Shown here piece after piece: positions 25,068-33,224 of a stretch of 64,000 nt of DNA. Within the stretch, counting starts at the first letter, position 1. Each line of letters begins with the position of its first letter. The position numbers were made by a program, and so were the translations under genes. The notes below the pieces were generated by a model, which was not told the origin of the DNA, made no database searches, and saw nothing but the letters and a program-made list of their open reading frames with translations. Source of the stretch: CAZXFH01 sp964640055 (GTDB lineage: Bacteria; Fidelibacterota; UBA2242; JAFGTP01); assembly GCA_964640055.1 (NCBI GenBank), contig CAZXFH010000004.1, positions 42,773-106,772 on the forward strand. The letters run 5' to 3'.

Positions 25068-26159
25068 TTAATGATTATATATAAACATAACCTGCCCCCC
25101 GTAGCCAGCTCCGGTCTGACCAGTCGGAACGGTTGCTTGGCTGCGGGGATAATGGAAAAGAGCCAGATTTAAGATTATATTATCATAAGTGCGCTGCCAA
25201 CTGAAATATTTATAAAAGTCCCCCGTCTCCCAGGTATAGAACCCGATTGCAGAGAGATTATCAAAGATTCCCACCGGATAATTTGCCATCAAGGCCGATA
25301 CATGGATCATGTCACTAGTGTGCAGAAGGTCCTCATAGTAACGATTAAACATATGTTCACCAACGACGTAGAGACCATTACCGATCCCAAAAGTATAATC
25401 GCAACCGACGGTCATTGTCTGATCCCACAACTCAGAGAATTCCCTAAAACGGTTGAACTGCACGGCTTCAAACCAAAACCCGACCACAATGTCCCAGCGG
25501 CCGTCAAGTGCTAATCGGGATTCCCGTGATTCCCGAATCCCATTATCAACCATACGCCGGTGAAATGTGCAGGCCATTTCTCCGCGGGGAAACGGCAGCT
25601 GCAGGCGCCCGCCAAACTCTGGTTTTTTTCCCTGAGTAGGATAGACCTCCAGTCCTTTGGGGTCTTCGTTGCCATACAGACCCCATAACCATACATTGGC
25701 ATTATTCAGGGTATAATAGCGGGTCAAGAGCCCCCAAACCCCATCGGTTACCCCCAACGGATCGCGCGGATCCAACCGGTCAAACCACATTAAAGCCCGT
25801 AAGAGCCGGGCAGGACCAAAATTGATTTTCTGTAATCCGCCCCGGAGCTCCCAGCGGCGGGTGGCCAACCGTAGCTTCAGACGATAAAGATCTGCCTTAA
25901 CAGCCGGGTCGGCTTGGGTATCGGCGTAATTGTCCAGCGCGGCTTCCAGCTCCCATTGGTAGCGATTTTGCTGCGGGGTATACAGGTATATCCTGGGAAT
26001 ATAGCGCATCCCTAATTGACCATCATATTGGTCCTGCTCATAAAAACCGGTCCCGTAGGCTGACAGCTGTCCGCGAAATTTATATTCCCTGGCATTTAAA
26101 CCCAGTGATAATAGGCAAGCCCATAATATGATCATGCGTTTCTTAATAATTACCCCCAC
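25068..26159 (-). CDS. Predicted outer-membrane beta-barrel protein
   Basis: 363 residues beginning at GTG 26159, which shares its G with the TetR stop codon and has AGGA upstream; an internal ATG at 26135 would also keep the signal peptide (MIILWACLLSLGLNA). The mature part is rich in alternating aromatic/polar strands (YRLKLRLATRRWELRGGLQ, NVWLWGLYGNED) and ends in YGGQVMFIYNH, like outer-membrane barrels. No named family recognised. Its place between the regulator and the ABC genes suggests an outer-membrane partner or acceptor of the transport system. Confidence 0.65.
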   Translation of the reverse strand: MGVIIKKRMIILWACLLSLGLNAREYKFRGQLSAYGTGFYEQDQYDGQLGMRYIPRIYLYTPQQNRYQWELEAALDNYADTQADPAVKADLYRLKLRLATRRWELRGGLQKINFGPARLLRALMWFDRLDPRDPLGVTDGVWGLLTRYYTLNNANVWLWGLYGNEDPKGLEVYPTQGKKPEFGGRLQLPFPRGEMACTFHRRMVDNGIRESRESRLALDGRWDIVVGFWFEAVQFNRFREFSELWDQTMTVGCDYTFGIGNGLYVVGEHMFNRYYEDLLHTSDMIHVSALMANYPVGIFDNLSAIGFYTWETGDFYKYFSWQRTYDNIILNLALFHYPRSQATVPTGQTGAGYGGQVMFIYNH

Positions 26160-26761
26160 TATTCCTGATTTCTTGCTCGGACATCATCGGCCACAAAACC
26201 ATAGGCAAAAAAGGCATTAACTTCCCGGATAAAGGCTTTATAATCAGGGTACAGAGCAGCCAGTTGCTTATTCCGCAAGACTTCAGTCATCTTGTCAGCC
26301 AAAGCGATCAGTAATTCCGGTCTTACATCCGGACGGACTTCTCCACGCTCTTTAGCTCTTTCTATAAATTGTTTGAAACGCTGATAACTGCGGGCTTCAT
26401 AATCCTTTAAAAATTCCTTTAAATCGGGATTTCTCGCTAAATATTCGGCAATCATCTGATCACTCAACTGACTTAGAAAATCATTCTTGAATTCGATAAT
26501 CTTTCTGATCTTCTCGGCAAAGGAGATCGGCATGGCTTCGATTTCCGCTACCCGGGCATAGCCCTCTTCCAGCCATCTATTCAGCACATGTTTAACCAAA
26601 TCATTTTTGTTGTTAAAATAGCGGTAAAAGGTCATCTTGCTGGCTCCGGCTTGCTGACAGATTTCCGTCACCGTGACCCGTTTGATGCCAAAGCGCTGAA
26701 ACAACGCCTCGCCCGCGTTGACGATCTGATAAAATTTTTTGGTTTTTTTTAAAGGCGACAT
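26159..26761 (-). CDS. TetR/AcrR family transcriptional regulator
   Basis: 200 residues. N-terminal helix-turn-helix RVTVTEICQQAGASKMTFYRYFNNK (~27-50) is typical TetR; the rest is a helical ligand-binding domain. First gene of the leftward LolCDE-like operon and directly adjacent to palindromes in the divergent promoter region, so it probably represses its own operon and perhaps the Ste24-like gene. Inducer unknown. Confidence 0.9.
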   Translation of the reverse strand: MSPLKKTKKFYQIVNAGEALFQRFGIKRVTVTEICQQAGASKMTFYRYFNNKNDLVKHVLNRWLEEGYARVAEIEAMPISFAEKIRKIIEFKNDFLSQLSDQMIAEYLARNPDLKEFLKDYEARSYQRFKQFIERAKERGEVRPDVRPELLIALADKMTEVLRNKQLAALYPDYKAFIREVNAFFAYGFVADDVRARNQE

Positions 26762-26798
26762 CTTTGCCCTTTATAATTTCTAATGTCGATTTCCCTCT

Positions 26799-26827
26799 AA
26801 TCTAAGCCTCCCCGCCTTACGTGTCAA
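26799..26827 (-). promoter_or_regulatory. Sigma70-like promoter for the TetR-ABC operon
   Basis: Reading leftward, TTGACA (26827-26822) is followed after 17 bp by TAGATT (26804-26799), 37 bp before the TetR ATG. The -35 box is a perfect consensus match. Confidence 0.55.
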
Positions 26828-26835
26828 GTAATATA

Positions 26836-26869
26836 TTACGATATGTGTAATTGTATACTACAATCGTAA
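26836..26869. promoter_or_regulatory. Putative TetR operator with overlapping palindromes
   Basis: Two overlapping inverted repeats: TTACGAT (26836-26842) with ATCGTAA (26863-26869), and inside it ATTGTA-TAC-TACAAT (26850-26864), a 15-bp perfect palindrome of the size TetR dimers bind. The site lies 8 bp upstream of the leftward -35 box and overlaps the candidate rightward -35 box. Confidence 0.5.
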
Positions 26870-26880
26870 CATTATATGAT
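26851..26880 (+). promoter_or_regulatory. Candidate promoter for the Ste24-like gene
   Basis: TTGTAT (26851-26856) and TATGAT (26875-26880) with an 18-bp spacer, 76 bp before the ATG at 26957. The -35 box falls inside the palindrome proposed as TetR operator. Confidence 0.4.
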
Positions 26881-26956
26881 AAGTGTCTACAAACACGCTT
26901 TCTTACAAAATAATTTCATATAAGACTGCCCATTTTTTAGCGAAATCGCTTAAATT

Positions 26957-28081
26957 ATGGCAGTTGTAGCAACGGAGTCAGATGTGATACAATCCGCTCT
27001 CCTGTCAAAAGAAAAGCAATATAACCGCAATAAGATCACTATCTCGGTGGTTGAATTTATCTTGGGACTGCTTTTTTTAAGCCTGTTTGTCACTCTGGGA
27101 TACAGTCTCAAATTGGAGGGCTGGCTACGACAATCTCTACAGCATGATTATCTGGTGCTGATTCTGTTCGTTATCATCCTGGGCACATTAGAGTCGCTGC
27201 TCTTGTTTCCCCTCTCTTTTATCTCCGGATATGTGCTGGAACACCGCTACGAACTGAGCAATCAGACCCTGGGCAGCTGGTTATGGGAGAAGCTCAAAGG
27301 GGTACTGGTAGCCGCACCGCTGGGTCTGATCCTGCTGTTGATTTTCTACTGGGTCCTACGCCATTTTCCACAAACCTGGTGGCTGATCATGGGCACGGTC
27401 ATGTTGCTGTTTTCCGTGGTGCTGGCTGAGCTGGCGCCGGTATTGATCTTTCCCTTGTTTTATAAATTCAAGCCACTTGATGATCAGGATCTGGCGGATG
27501 ATGTCCGAAAATTATGTCATCAAGTCGGTATGCAATTAGAAGGCGTTTATCAATTCAATCTCAGCAAGAGCACCAAAAAGGGCAACGCCGCCTTTACCGG
27601 ACTGGGCAAAACCAAGCGGGTCCTCTTGGGCGACACCCTGCTTGACAACCTGAAAAAACCGGAAATATTGAGCGTCTTAGCCCACGAGCTGGGCCATTAC
27701 AAATTAAAACACATGTGGAAAAATATACTTGTAAGTATGCTGACCACCTATCTGGGTTTATATTTAGTGGCCTTGATCTATAAGCAACTCTACCCAAGCT
27801 ACGGGGAGCACCCCTGGTCTGTTGCGGCCCTGCCCCTGATGGCCATCATCCTGACCCTATACCAGTTCGTCACCACTCCGGTCGTCAATGCCTATTCACG
27901 ATACAACGAGCGTCAGGCTGATGACTTTGCCAGACAATTGATCGGGGCAAGTGAACCGCTCATTACGGGTTTGCAACAGCTCTCCCAACAGAATCTGGCC
28001 GATGAAGACCCTCATCCGCTGGTGGAATTATTTTTCTACAGCCATCCGCCGATCAAAAAACGACTTGCCCGCCTGCAGTAG
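26957..28081 (+). CDS. M48 family metallopeptidase, Ste24/CAAX-protease-like
   Basis: 374 residues. Several N-terminal membrane helices, then the Ste24-type core: NAAFTGLGKTKRVLLGDTLL, the zinc motif HELGH at residues 243-247, and NERQADDFARQL providing the third ligand. The pattern is closer to Ste24 endopeptidases than to HtpX (which is shorter and heat-shock linked). Such proteins act in the membrane on membrane proteins or small substrates. The next gene, 45 bp downstream, is an ICMT-like methyltransferase, repeating the eukaryotic Ste24/Ste14 partnership. Bacterial substrates are unknown; prenylated CAAX substrates are not expected. Confidence 0.85.
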   Translation: MAVVATESDVIQSALLSKEKQYNRNKITISVVEFILGLLFLSLFVTLGYSLKLEGWLRQSLQHDYLVLILFVIILGTLESLLLFPLSFISGYVLEHRYELSNQTLGSWLWEKLKGVLVAAPLGLILLLIFYWVLRHFPQTWWLIMGTVMLLFSVVLAELAPVLIFPLFYKFKPLDDQDLADDVRKLCHQVGMQLEGVYQFNLSKSTKKGNAAFTGLGKTKRVLLGDTLLDNLKKPEILSVLAHELGHYKLKHMWKNILVSMLTTYLGLYLVALIYKQLYPSYGEHPWSVAALPLMAIILTLYQFVTTPVVNAYSRYNERQADDFARQLIGASEPLITGLQQLSQQNLADEDPHPLVELFFYSHPPIKKRLARLQ

Positions 28082-28125
28082 GCCCTACTTCCAAATCTTA
28101 CCTTCAAAGCGAGGGATAACAATCT

Positions 28126-28656
28126 ATGGCAAAAGAAACAAAAGCGGCACCGCAACCCCGGAAGCACCAGCCCAACCTGGCCGGTGAGCACCATTGGGGA
28201 GATGCCGGACAGCTGCTCCTGTTATTCGTTTTTCTCCTGGTTTATACGATCGATTCTTTCTGGCTGGAATATTCAACCTTCCTGAATGAGCTTATCTCAC
28301 CCTACATTCGCATTCCGCTGGGCATTGTTTTTTGCGGCTTGGCGGGCTGGTTATCTTTTACCGGTTTATACACTGTTTTTGGCAAGCACGATACCACTGC
28401 CCGGGTCATACAGGAAACAGTTTTCCGCTTTCTGCGGCATCCGATCTACCTGGGCGCTATTTTGGTCTATCTGGGGCTGTTAATGTTCTCCCTGTCTCTC
28501 TTGGCTGCCCTGGTCTGGATTGTGATCATCTATTTCTATCACTTTTTAGCCATCTATGAAGAGAAGTTACTTTTAAAAAAGTTCGGCGAAGAATATGCGG
28601 CCTATATGCAGACGGTGCCCCGCTGGATGCCCCGGCTACGACGCAACGCTCCTTAA
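28126..28656 (+). CDS. Isoprenylcysteine O-methyltransferase-like membrane protein
   Basis: 176 residues with about four membrane helices and the ICMT/PEMT family C terminus: RHPIYLGAILVYLG, then EEKLLLKKFGEEYAAYMQTVPRW. The RHPxY and EE...FG..Y..Y...V.R pattern is the SAM- and substrate-binding signature of this family. Family members methylate prenylated cysteines, phospholipids or unknown membrane substrates. AAAGCGAGGG before the ATG serves as a modest ribosome-binding site. Likely cotranscribed with the Ste24-like protease. Confidence 0.8.
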   Translation: MAKETKAAPQPRKHQPNLAGEHHWGDAGQLLLLFVFLLVYTIDSFWLEYSTFLNELISPYIRIPLGIVFCGLAGWLSFTGLYTVFGKHDTTARVIQETVFRFLRHPIYLGAILVYLGLLMFSLSLLAALVWIVIIYFYHFLAIYEEKLLLKKFGEEYAAYMQTVPRWMPRLRRNAP

Positions 28657-28726
28657 ATACCAGTATTCCAATCGACAAGCTGAACTGAATTCGCTATTTT
28701 AAACCACGTCTGATCGGATTATTGTT

Positions 28727-29629
28727 ATGCAAAAACAGACCCAGGCCTATCTGTACACTGCCCTGGCCATCCTGTTCTGGTCAACCGTAGCCACGGCGTT
28801 TAAGCTCTCCCTGCGCTATTTAACGCCCCTTTTGCTACTGTTTTTTGCCAGCTTGACCGCTACTCTGGCTTTGTTCCTGATATTGATCGTCCAGGGCAAG
28901 CTACACCTGCTGACCCAGACCAGGCCCCGGGATTATCTCCGTTCCGCCGGGCTGGGGATAATTAATCCCCTAGCCTATTATCTGATTCTCTTCCGGGCCT
29001 ATGAACTGCTGCCGGCTCAAATTGCGCAGCCGGTCAACTGTACCTGGGCGGTGCTCCTGGTCTTATTTTCCATTCCACTGCTAAAGCAAAAGATCGGCTG
29101 GCCCAGCATAGGAGCGATATGCATCAGCTTTATGGGGGTCTTTGTGGTAACAACCCGTGGCAATCTCAGCCTTTTCAAACTGGCCGATTCCTACGGAGTC
29201 TGCCTGGCACTGATCAGTTCTGTTTTCTGGGCATTGTACTGGATCTTTAATATACGGGACAAACGCGAGGAGGTCAGCAAACTATTTCTTAATTTCCTGT
29301 TTGGGAGTGTGTATATCACGCTGGTGGTACTGGCGACCGGGGCACTGTCCGAGGTAGATCTCAGAGGTCTGCCCGGTGGTATTTATGTCGGCTTGTTTGA
29401 AATGGGCCTCACCTTTTTTGTCTGGCTCAAAGCGTTACAACTTTCGGAAAACACAGCCCAGGTCTCAAATTACATCTATCTTTTTCCTTTTCTTTCACTG
29501 ATCTTCATCCGGTTGCTGGTGGGTGAAATAGTCCTACCCAGCTCTGTGATCGGATTGTTCTTTATTGTCGGGGGAATTTTATTACAGAATTATATACAGC
29601 GAAAAAAGTTTAGCCGGCGGCCCCGGTGA
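28727..29629 (+). CDS. DMT/EamA family transporter
   Basis: 300 residues with ten predicted membrane helices in two EamA repeats (WSTVATAFKLSLRYLTPLLL in the first; GLFEMGLTFFVWLKALQLSE in the second). Inner-membrane drug/metabolite exporter family; substrate cannot be inferred. Same strand as the Ste24-like and ICMT-like genes with a 70-bp gap, so may belong to that transcript. Converges on cysS. Confidence 0.85.
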   Translation: MQKQTQAYLYTALAILFWSTVATAFKLSLRYLTPLLLLFFASLTATLALFLILIVQGKLHLLTQTRPRDYLRSAGLGIINPLAYYLILFRAYELLPAQIAQPVNCTWAVLLVLFSIPLLKQKIGWPSIGAICISFMGVFVVTTRGNLSLFKLADSYGVCLALISSVFWALYWIFNIRDKREEVSKLFLNFLFGSVYITLVVLATGALSEVDLRGLPGGIYVGLFEMGLTFFVWLKALQLSENTAQVSNYIYLFPFLSLIFIRLLVGEIVLPSSVIGLFFIVGGILLQNYIQRKKFSRRPR

Positions 29630-29654
29630 AACAAATTATACATACCAGGGGTTA

Positions 29655-31058
29655 TTACTGCCGCTTCCACTCGGTTCCTCCGGGAGTATCTTTAAGGAGA
29701 ATGCCCTTGTTCTGCAGCTTTTCGCGAATCCGGTCAGCTTTGGCAAAATCCTTTGCTTGACGGGCCTGCTCCCGTTCCCGAATCAGCGTTTTTTCCTCAG
29801 CTGTCAAGCCCTTTTCCTCCGTCGGTTGTAACACGTCCAGAATCTGATCAGTGTCCTGCAGAAAGACTTTGAGCTGTCCGGCATCCTGAGCTGACAGTTT
29901 CTGTGTTTCTCGGTAGGTGTTAACTTCCCGCACCAATGCAAATAAAGCGCCAAGGGCCCCGGAAATATTGAGATCATCATCCAGAGCGGCGGCAAAATCA
30001 TCGGCTGCCTTGGTGATCAGGTCTGCTAAATCCGCTTTTTTGGCAGAATCTGTCTCCCGGTTCAGGGACTGCTGGAATTCCCGCAGGCGTTGGATATTTT
30101 TGGCTGCATCGGCGACTTGTTTAAAGGTGAAGTTCAACTTTTGACGGTAATGTGTACTCAGCAGGGTCAACCGAACCGCCACCGCATCCCGGCCCATATC
30201 CAGCAACTGCCGCAGGGTATACTGATTGCCCAAGGATTTGCTCATCTTATGGCCTTCCACGATCAGGTGTTCACAATGCAGCCAGTAATTCACAAACTTT
30301 TGTCCGGTAGCCCCTTCACTTTGGGCGATTTCGTTTTCATGATGGGGAAAAATATTATCCACCCCACCGCAATGAATATCAAAATGATTGCCCAGATAGT
30401 GTGTACTCATGGCGGAACACTCAATATGCCAGCCGGGCCGCCCTTTGCCCAGCTCGGTTTCCCAAAAAACATCCTTATCCTCTGGTTTCCAGGCTTTCCA
30501 GAGGGCAAAATCACGCAGTTCCTCTTTTTGTGCATACTCATCACTAGCCACCCGGCTGCCCTGCCGCATCTCCGCAAGATTTAAATTGGCCAGCTGGCCA
30601 TATGCAGGAAACTTGCCGACTTGAAAATAAACCGATCCGTCTTCTGCTCTATAGGCCAGTCCCTTACCCAGCAGTTGCTTGACCATGGCCACCATCTCAT
30701 CAATATGATCGGTAGCCGCCGGATAGTGTTCGGCCCGTTCAATCCGCAGCGTATCCAGGTCCTCAAAAAAGGCCTTTTTAAAGGGTTGCGTATACTCCCG
30801 GAAAGAAACCTGCGCCTGGCGGGAATCGCGGATGATCTTGTCATCAATATCGGTCAGGTTCATCACCTGTTTAACCTGGTAGCCTTTAAACTTCAGGTAG
30901 CGCCGCAGCAGATCCTCAAACATATAGGCCCGGAAGTTGCCGATATGGGCGTAATTATAGACTGTGGGCCCACAGGTATATAGCCGCACCCGGCCTTGCT
31001 TGATAGGCTGAAAATACTCTTTTTTACGGGTCAGGGTGTTGTAAAAACGCAGGGTCAT
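29655..31058 (-). CDS. cysS: Cysteine-tRNA ligase
   Basis: 467 residues, standard length. Class I synthetase with the zinc-cysteine and HIGH regions in TCGPTVYNYAHIGNFRAY, zinc-ligand region ECSAMSTHYLG and GGVDNIFPHHENE, and KMSKS in GHKMSKSLGNQYT. Charges tRNA-Cys. Its start overlaps the stop of the NusG-like gene by 4 bp, so it is the last gene of the wecB-gmhB-ddl-UpxY-cysS run. Confidence 0.96.
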   Translation of the reverse strand: MTLRFYNTLTRKKEYFQPIKQGRVRLYTCGPTVYNYAHIGNFRAYMFEDLLRRYLKFKGYQVKQVMNLTDIDDKIIRDSRQAQVSFREYTQPFKKAFFEDLDTLRIERAEHYPAATDHIDEMVAMVKQLLGKGLAYRAEDGSVYFQVGKFPAYGQLANLNLAEMRQGSRVASDEYAQKEELRDFALWKAWKPEDKDVFWETELGKGRPGWHIECSAMSTHYLGNHFDIHCGGVDNIFPHHENEIAQSEGATGQKFVNYWLHCEHLIVEGHKMSKSLGNQYTLRQLLDMGRDAVAVRLTLLSTHYRQKLNFTFKQVADAAKNIQRLREFQQSLNRETDSAKKADLADLITKAADDFAAALDDDLNISGALGALFALVREVNTYRETQKLSAQDAGQLKVFLQDTDQILDVLQPTEEKGLTAEEKTLIREREQARQAKDFAKADRIREKLQNKGILLKDTPGGTEWKRQ

Positions 31059-31636
31059 TTGTCTATCCCCAGAGGTAAACTGATCTTTTTCTTTTTGCGG
31101 TCTGAGAGAGGCTTCAAATGCCTGAAATCCACCTGTACCCGATAGGAGGTTTGGATGGCGTCCAGAGAGATGACAAAGCGGCGCTCATTTTCAACATCTT
31201 GGACTTTGCCGACAACTCCCCGCAGACTCCCCCTGGTGACCTCCACCAGCTCACCTTTACGAAAATAATGACTGGGCTGCATTTCGGCTTGTTTGTTAAG
31301 GGTTTTCTTAAGGGCATCAATCTGAAAATCCGGAATAGGGGCATATTGCCGGTTAAAAGTCACAAAACGCACCGTACCATAAATTTGCAATACAGGTAAT
31401 GATTGGGTCAGGGGTATGCGCACAAAAACATAGCCTTTGATCAAGGGCTCTTTGATCCATTTTTTACGGTCACTCCACTGGCGACAGCTTTTCTGGAGTG
31501 GCACATAGGCTTCAATATTTTGTTCTGTCAGTTTTTCGTAAACCTTTTTCTCGTGCTTCGGGCGAGTATAAACAGCATACCAACGGGGTGAATGCCGCGG
31601 ATCATCATCGGGATAAATCGGGTAATTAGCTGACAT
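31055..31636 (-). CDS. NusG-like transcription antitermination factor, UpxY type
   Basis: 193 residues: an NGN domain (WYAVYTRPKHEKKVYEKL, then IKGYVFVRIPL) and a C-terminal KOW domain (FRKGELVEVTRGSLRGVVG). UpxY-type paralogues differ from housekeeping NusG by their WYAVYTRPRxEK start and usually sit in capsule or exopolysaccharide operons, where they help RNA polymerase read long operons. Here it lies between ddl and cysS, overlapping both. Housekeeping nusG is normally beside secE and rplK, which are absent here, supporting a specialised role. Confidence 0.85.
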   Translation of the reverse strand: MSANYPIYPDDDPRHSPRWYAVYTRPKHEKKVYEKLTEQNIEAYVPLQKSCRQWSDRKKWIKEPLIKGYVFVRIPLTQSLPVLQIYGTVRFVTFNRQYAPIPDFQIDALKKTLNKQAEMQPSHYFRKGELVEVTRGSLRGVVGKVQDVENERRFVISLDAIQTSYRVQVDFRHLKPLSDRKKKKISLPLGIDK

Positions 31637-32648
31637 CAGTGACCTCTTTGTATTTCGTCTGGCGCTGCATACCCAATGCGATGATCTGTTCCAACAGCTC
31701 GGTAAAGCTGTATCCGGCTGCCTGGGCCGCTTTGGGCACCAGACTGGTATCGGTCATGCCCGGCAAAGTGTTCAGCTCCAGAAAATAGGGGGTACCATCC
31801 TCTCCCAGACGGATATCCATTCGTCCGTAACCCGCGCATTTAAGCGCTTTGAAGCCTAAAACAGCGCACTGCTGAATACGCCGGGCTAAGGCGAGTTCCA
31901 GGGTGGCCGGCACAATATAGCGGCTCATTCCTTGGGTATATTTACAATCATAATCATAGATGCCATGGCGGGGAATAATCTCAACGATCGGCAGCGCTTG
32001 ATCCCCCAGCAAGGCCACAGTGATTTCCCGGCCCGGAATGAATTTTTCCGCAATAATCTCATTGTTATATTGCAGGGCGTTTTCAATCGCTGGCCCCAGC
32101 TGCTCTTTGGCTGAGACGACTGTCAAGCCCACGGTTGAGCCCTCATTGCTGGGTTTTACCACCAAAGGAAAATCAAGAGTGGTCAGCACATCGTTCTCGA
32201 TCTTGGGCACTGTATAGGCATTGGCGCGGTTAAAATGCTGCCAGTCAGGAGTGGGGATATTGTAGCGTTCAAACAACAATTTTGAGACCACTTTATCCAT
32301 GGCAATCGCACAGCCTTCCGTGGCAGAGCCATTGAAAGCATAGCCCATGAGCTGCAGTACAGCCTGTAAATGTCCGTTTTCACCACTGCCTCCGTGCAGA
32401 GCATTGAAAATAAAATCAGCCGACCGAACCTGTGGTGTAGTTAAGAGCTGCAACACATTTGTAGCCCCGGCTTGCAGATGGCCCGGGGTAACTGCCACAG
32501 AGTGCTCCAGTTGCTCAAGGGGCAGGACCGTATCCAGGGTGATGAGCTCGTGTCCCTCTTCCTGCAGGGCCTGCGAGATCTTATCCCCGCTGTGCAGTGA
32601 GACTTCCCGTTCTGATGAAGTGCCTCCTTTTAAAACCACAATTTTCAT
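31626..32648 (-). CDS. ddl: D-alanine-D-alanine ligase
   Basis: 340 residues. ATP-grasp ligase with the N-terminal KGGTSSEREVSLHSG motif, FNALHGGSGENGHLQ, the ATP-binding segment LVVKPSNEGSTVGL and the C-terminal FLELNTLPGMTDTSL. Makes D-Ala-D-Ala for peptidoglycan in the cytoplasm. Overlaps gmhB upstream (4 bp) and the UpxY gene downstream (11 bp), so the cluster is translated as one unit. Confidence 0.95.
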   Translation of the reverse strand: MKIVVLKGGTSSEREVSLHSGDKISQALQEEGHELITLDTVLPLEQLEHSVAVTPGHLQAGATNVLQLLTTPQVRSADFIFNALHGGSGENGHLQAVLQLMGYAFNGSATEGCAIAMDKVVSKLLFERYNIPTPDWQHFNRANAYTVPKIENDVLTTLDFPLVVKPSNEGSTVGLTVVSAKEQLGPAIENALQYNNEIIAEKFIPGREITVALLGDQALPIVEIIPRHGIYDYDCKYTQGMSRYIVPATLELALARRIQQCAVLGFKALKCAGYGRMDIRLGEDGTPYFLELNTLPGMTDTSLVPKAAQAAGYSFTELLEQIIALGMQRQTKYKEVTDVS

Positions 32649-33211
32649 TGCACCTGCGACTCCCTTTCTATCTCATCAATTAATTTAGCCGCTGTAAGTA
32701 AATTATCAACAATATAATCCGGTGCCGACCGCCACTGTTGTGCTGCTTCAGGCGGAACATTGCGGATGCCACTGAGTACCAGAACGGTTTTACAACCGGC
32801 GCGGGCCCCGGTTTCAATATCGCGCCAGGAATCACCGATAAAATAGGATCTTGCCAAATCAATATCATGCTCAGCCGCGGCTTGCTCAATATTGGCAGTT
32901 CCGGGTTTACGGCACAGACAATTTTCATCGGGATGGTGGGGGCACCAATAGATCCCATCCAGGGTCACGCTCCGGGCCGTCAGATCCTGCTGCATGGCCC
33001 CATGGATACGTTGCAATTCCTGACGGGTAATTAAGCCCCGGGCCAGAGCGGACTGGTTACTGATAATGATCAGCTTAAACCCGCTGTCCTGTAAACGCCG
33101 CAGGGCTTCACCGGTAAAACTGAACAGCTGAAATTCAGCTAAACTTTTTACATAATCCTTACGGTCATAATTCAGGGTACCATCCCGGTCAAGGAAGATA
33201 GCTCTAGGCAT
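32645..33211 (-). CDS. gmhB: D,D-heptose 1,7-bisphosphate phosphatase
   Basis: 188 residues. HAD phosphatase with FLDRDGTLN (nucleophile Asp8, acid Asp10), IISNQSALARG and FIGDSWRDIETGARAG. The zinc-binding loop CPHHPDENCLCRKP is typical of GmhB, which removes the C7 phosphate in ADP-heptose synthesis for lipopolysaccharide inner core. Some members act on histidinol phosphate instead. No other heptose genes are in the window, so the pathway assignment is from sequence similarity only. Confidence 0.85.
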   Translation of the reverse strand: MPRAIFLDRDGTLNYDRKDYVKSLAEFQLFSFTGEALRRLQDSGFKLIIISNQSALARGLITRQELQRIHGAMQQDLTARSVTLDGIYWCPHHPDENCLCRKPGTANIEQAAAEHDIDLARSYFIGDSWRDIETGARAGCKTVLVLSGIRNVPPEAAQQWRSAPDYIVDNLLTAAKLIDEIERESQVQ

Positions 33212-33224
33212 ACTTAATTTTATT

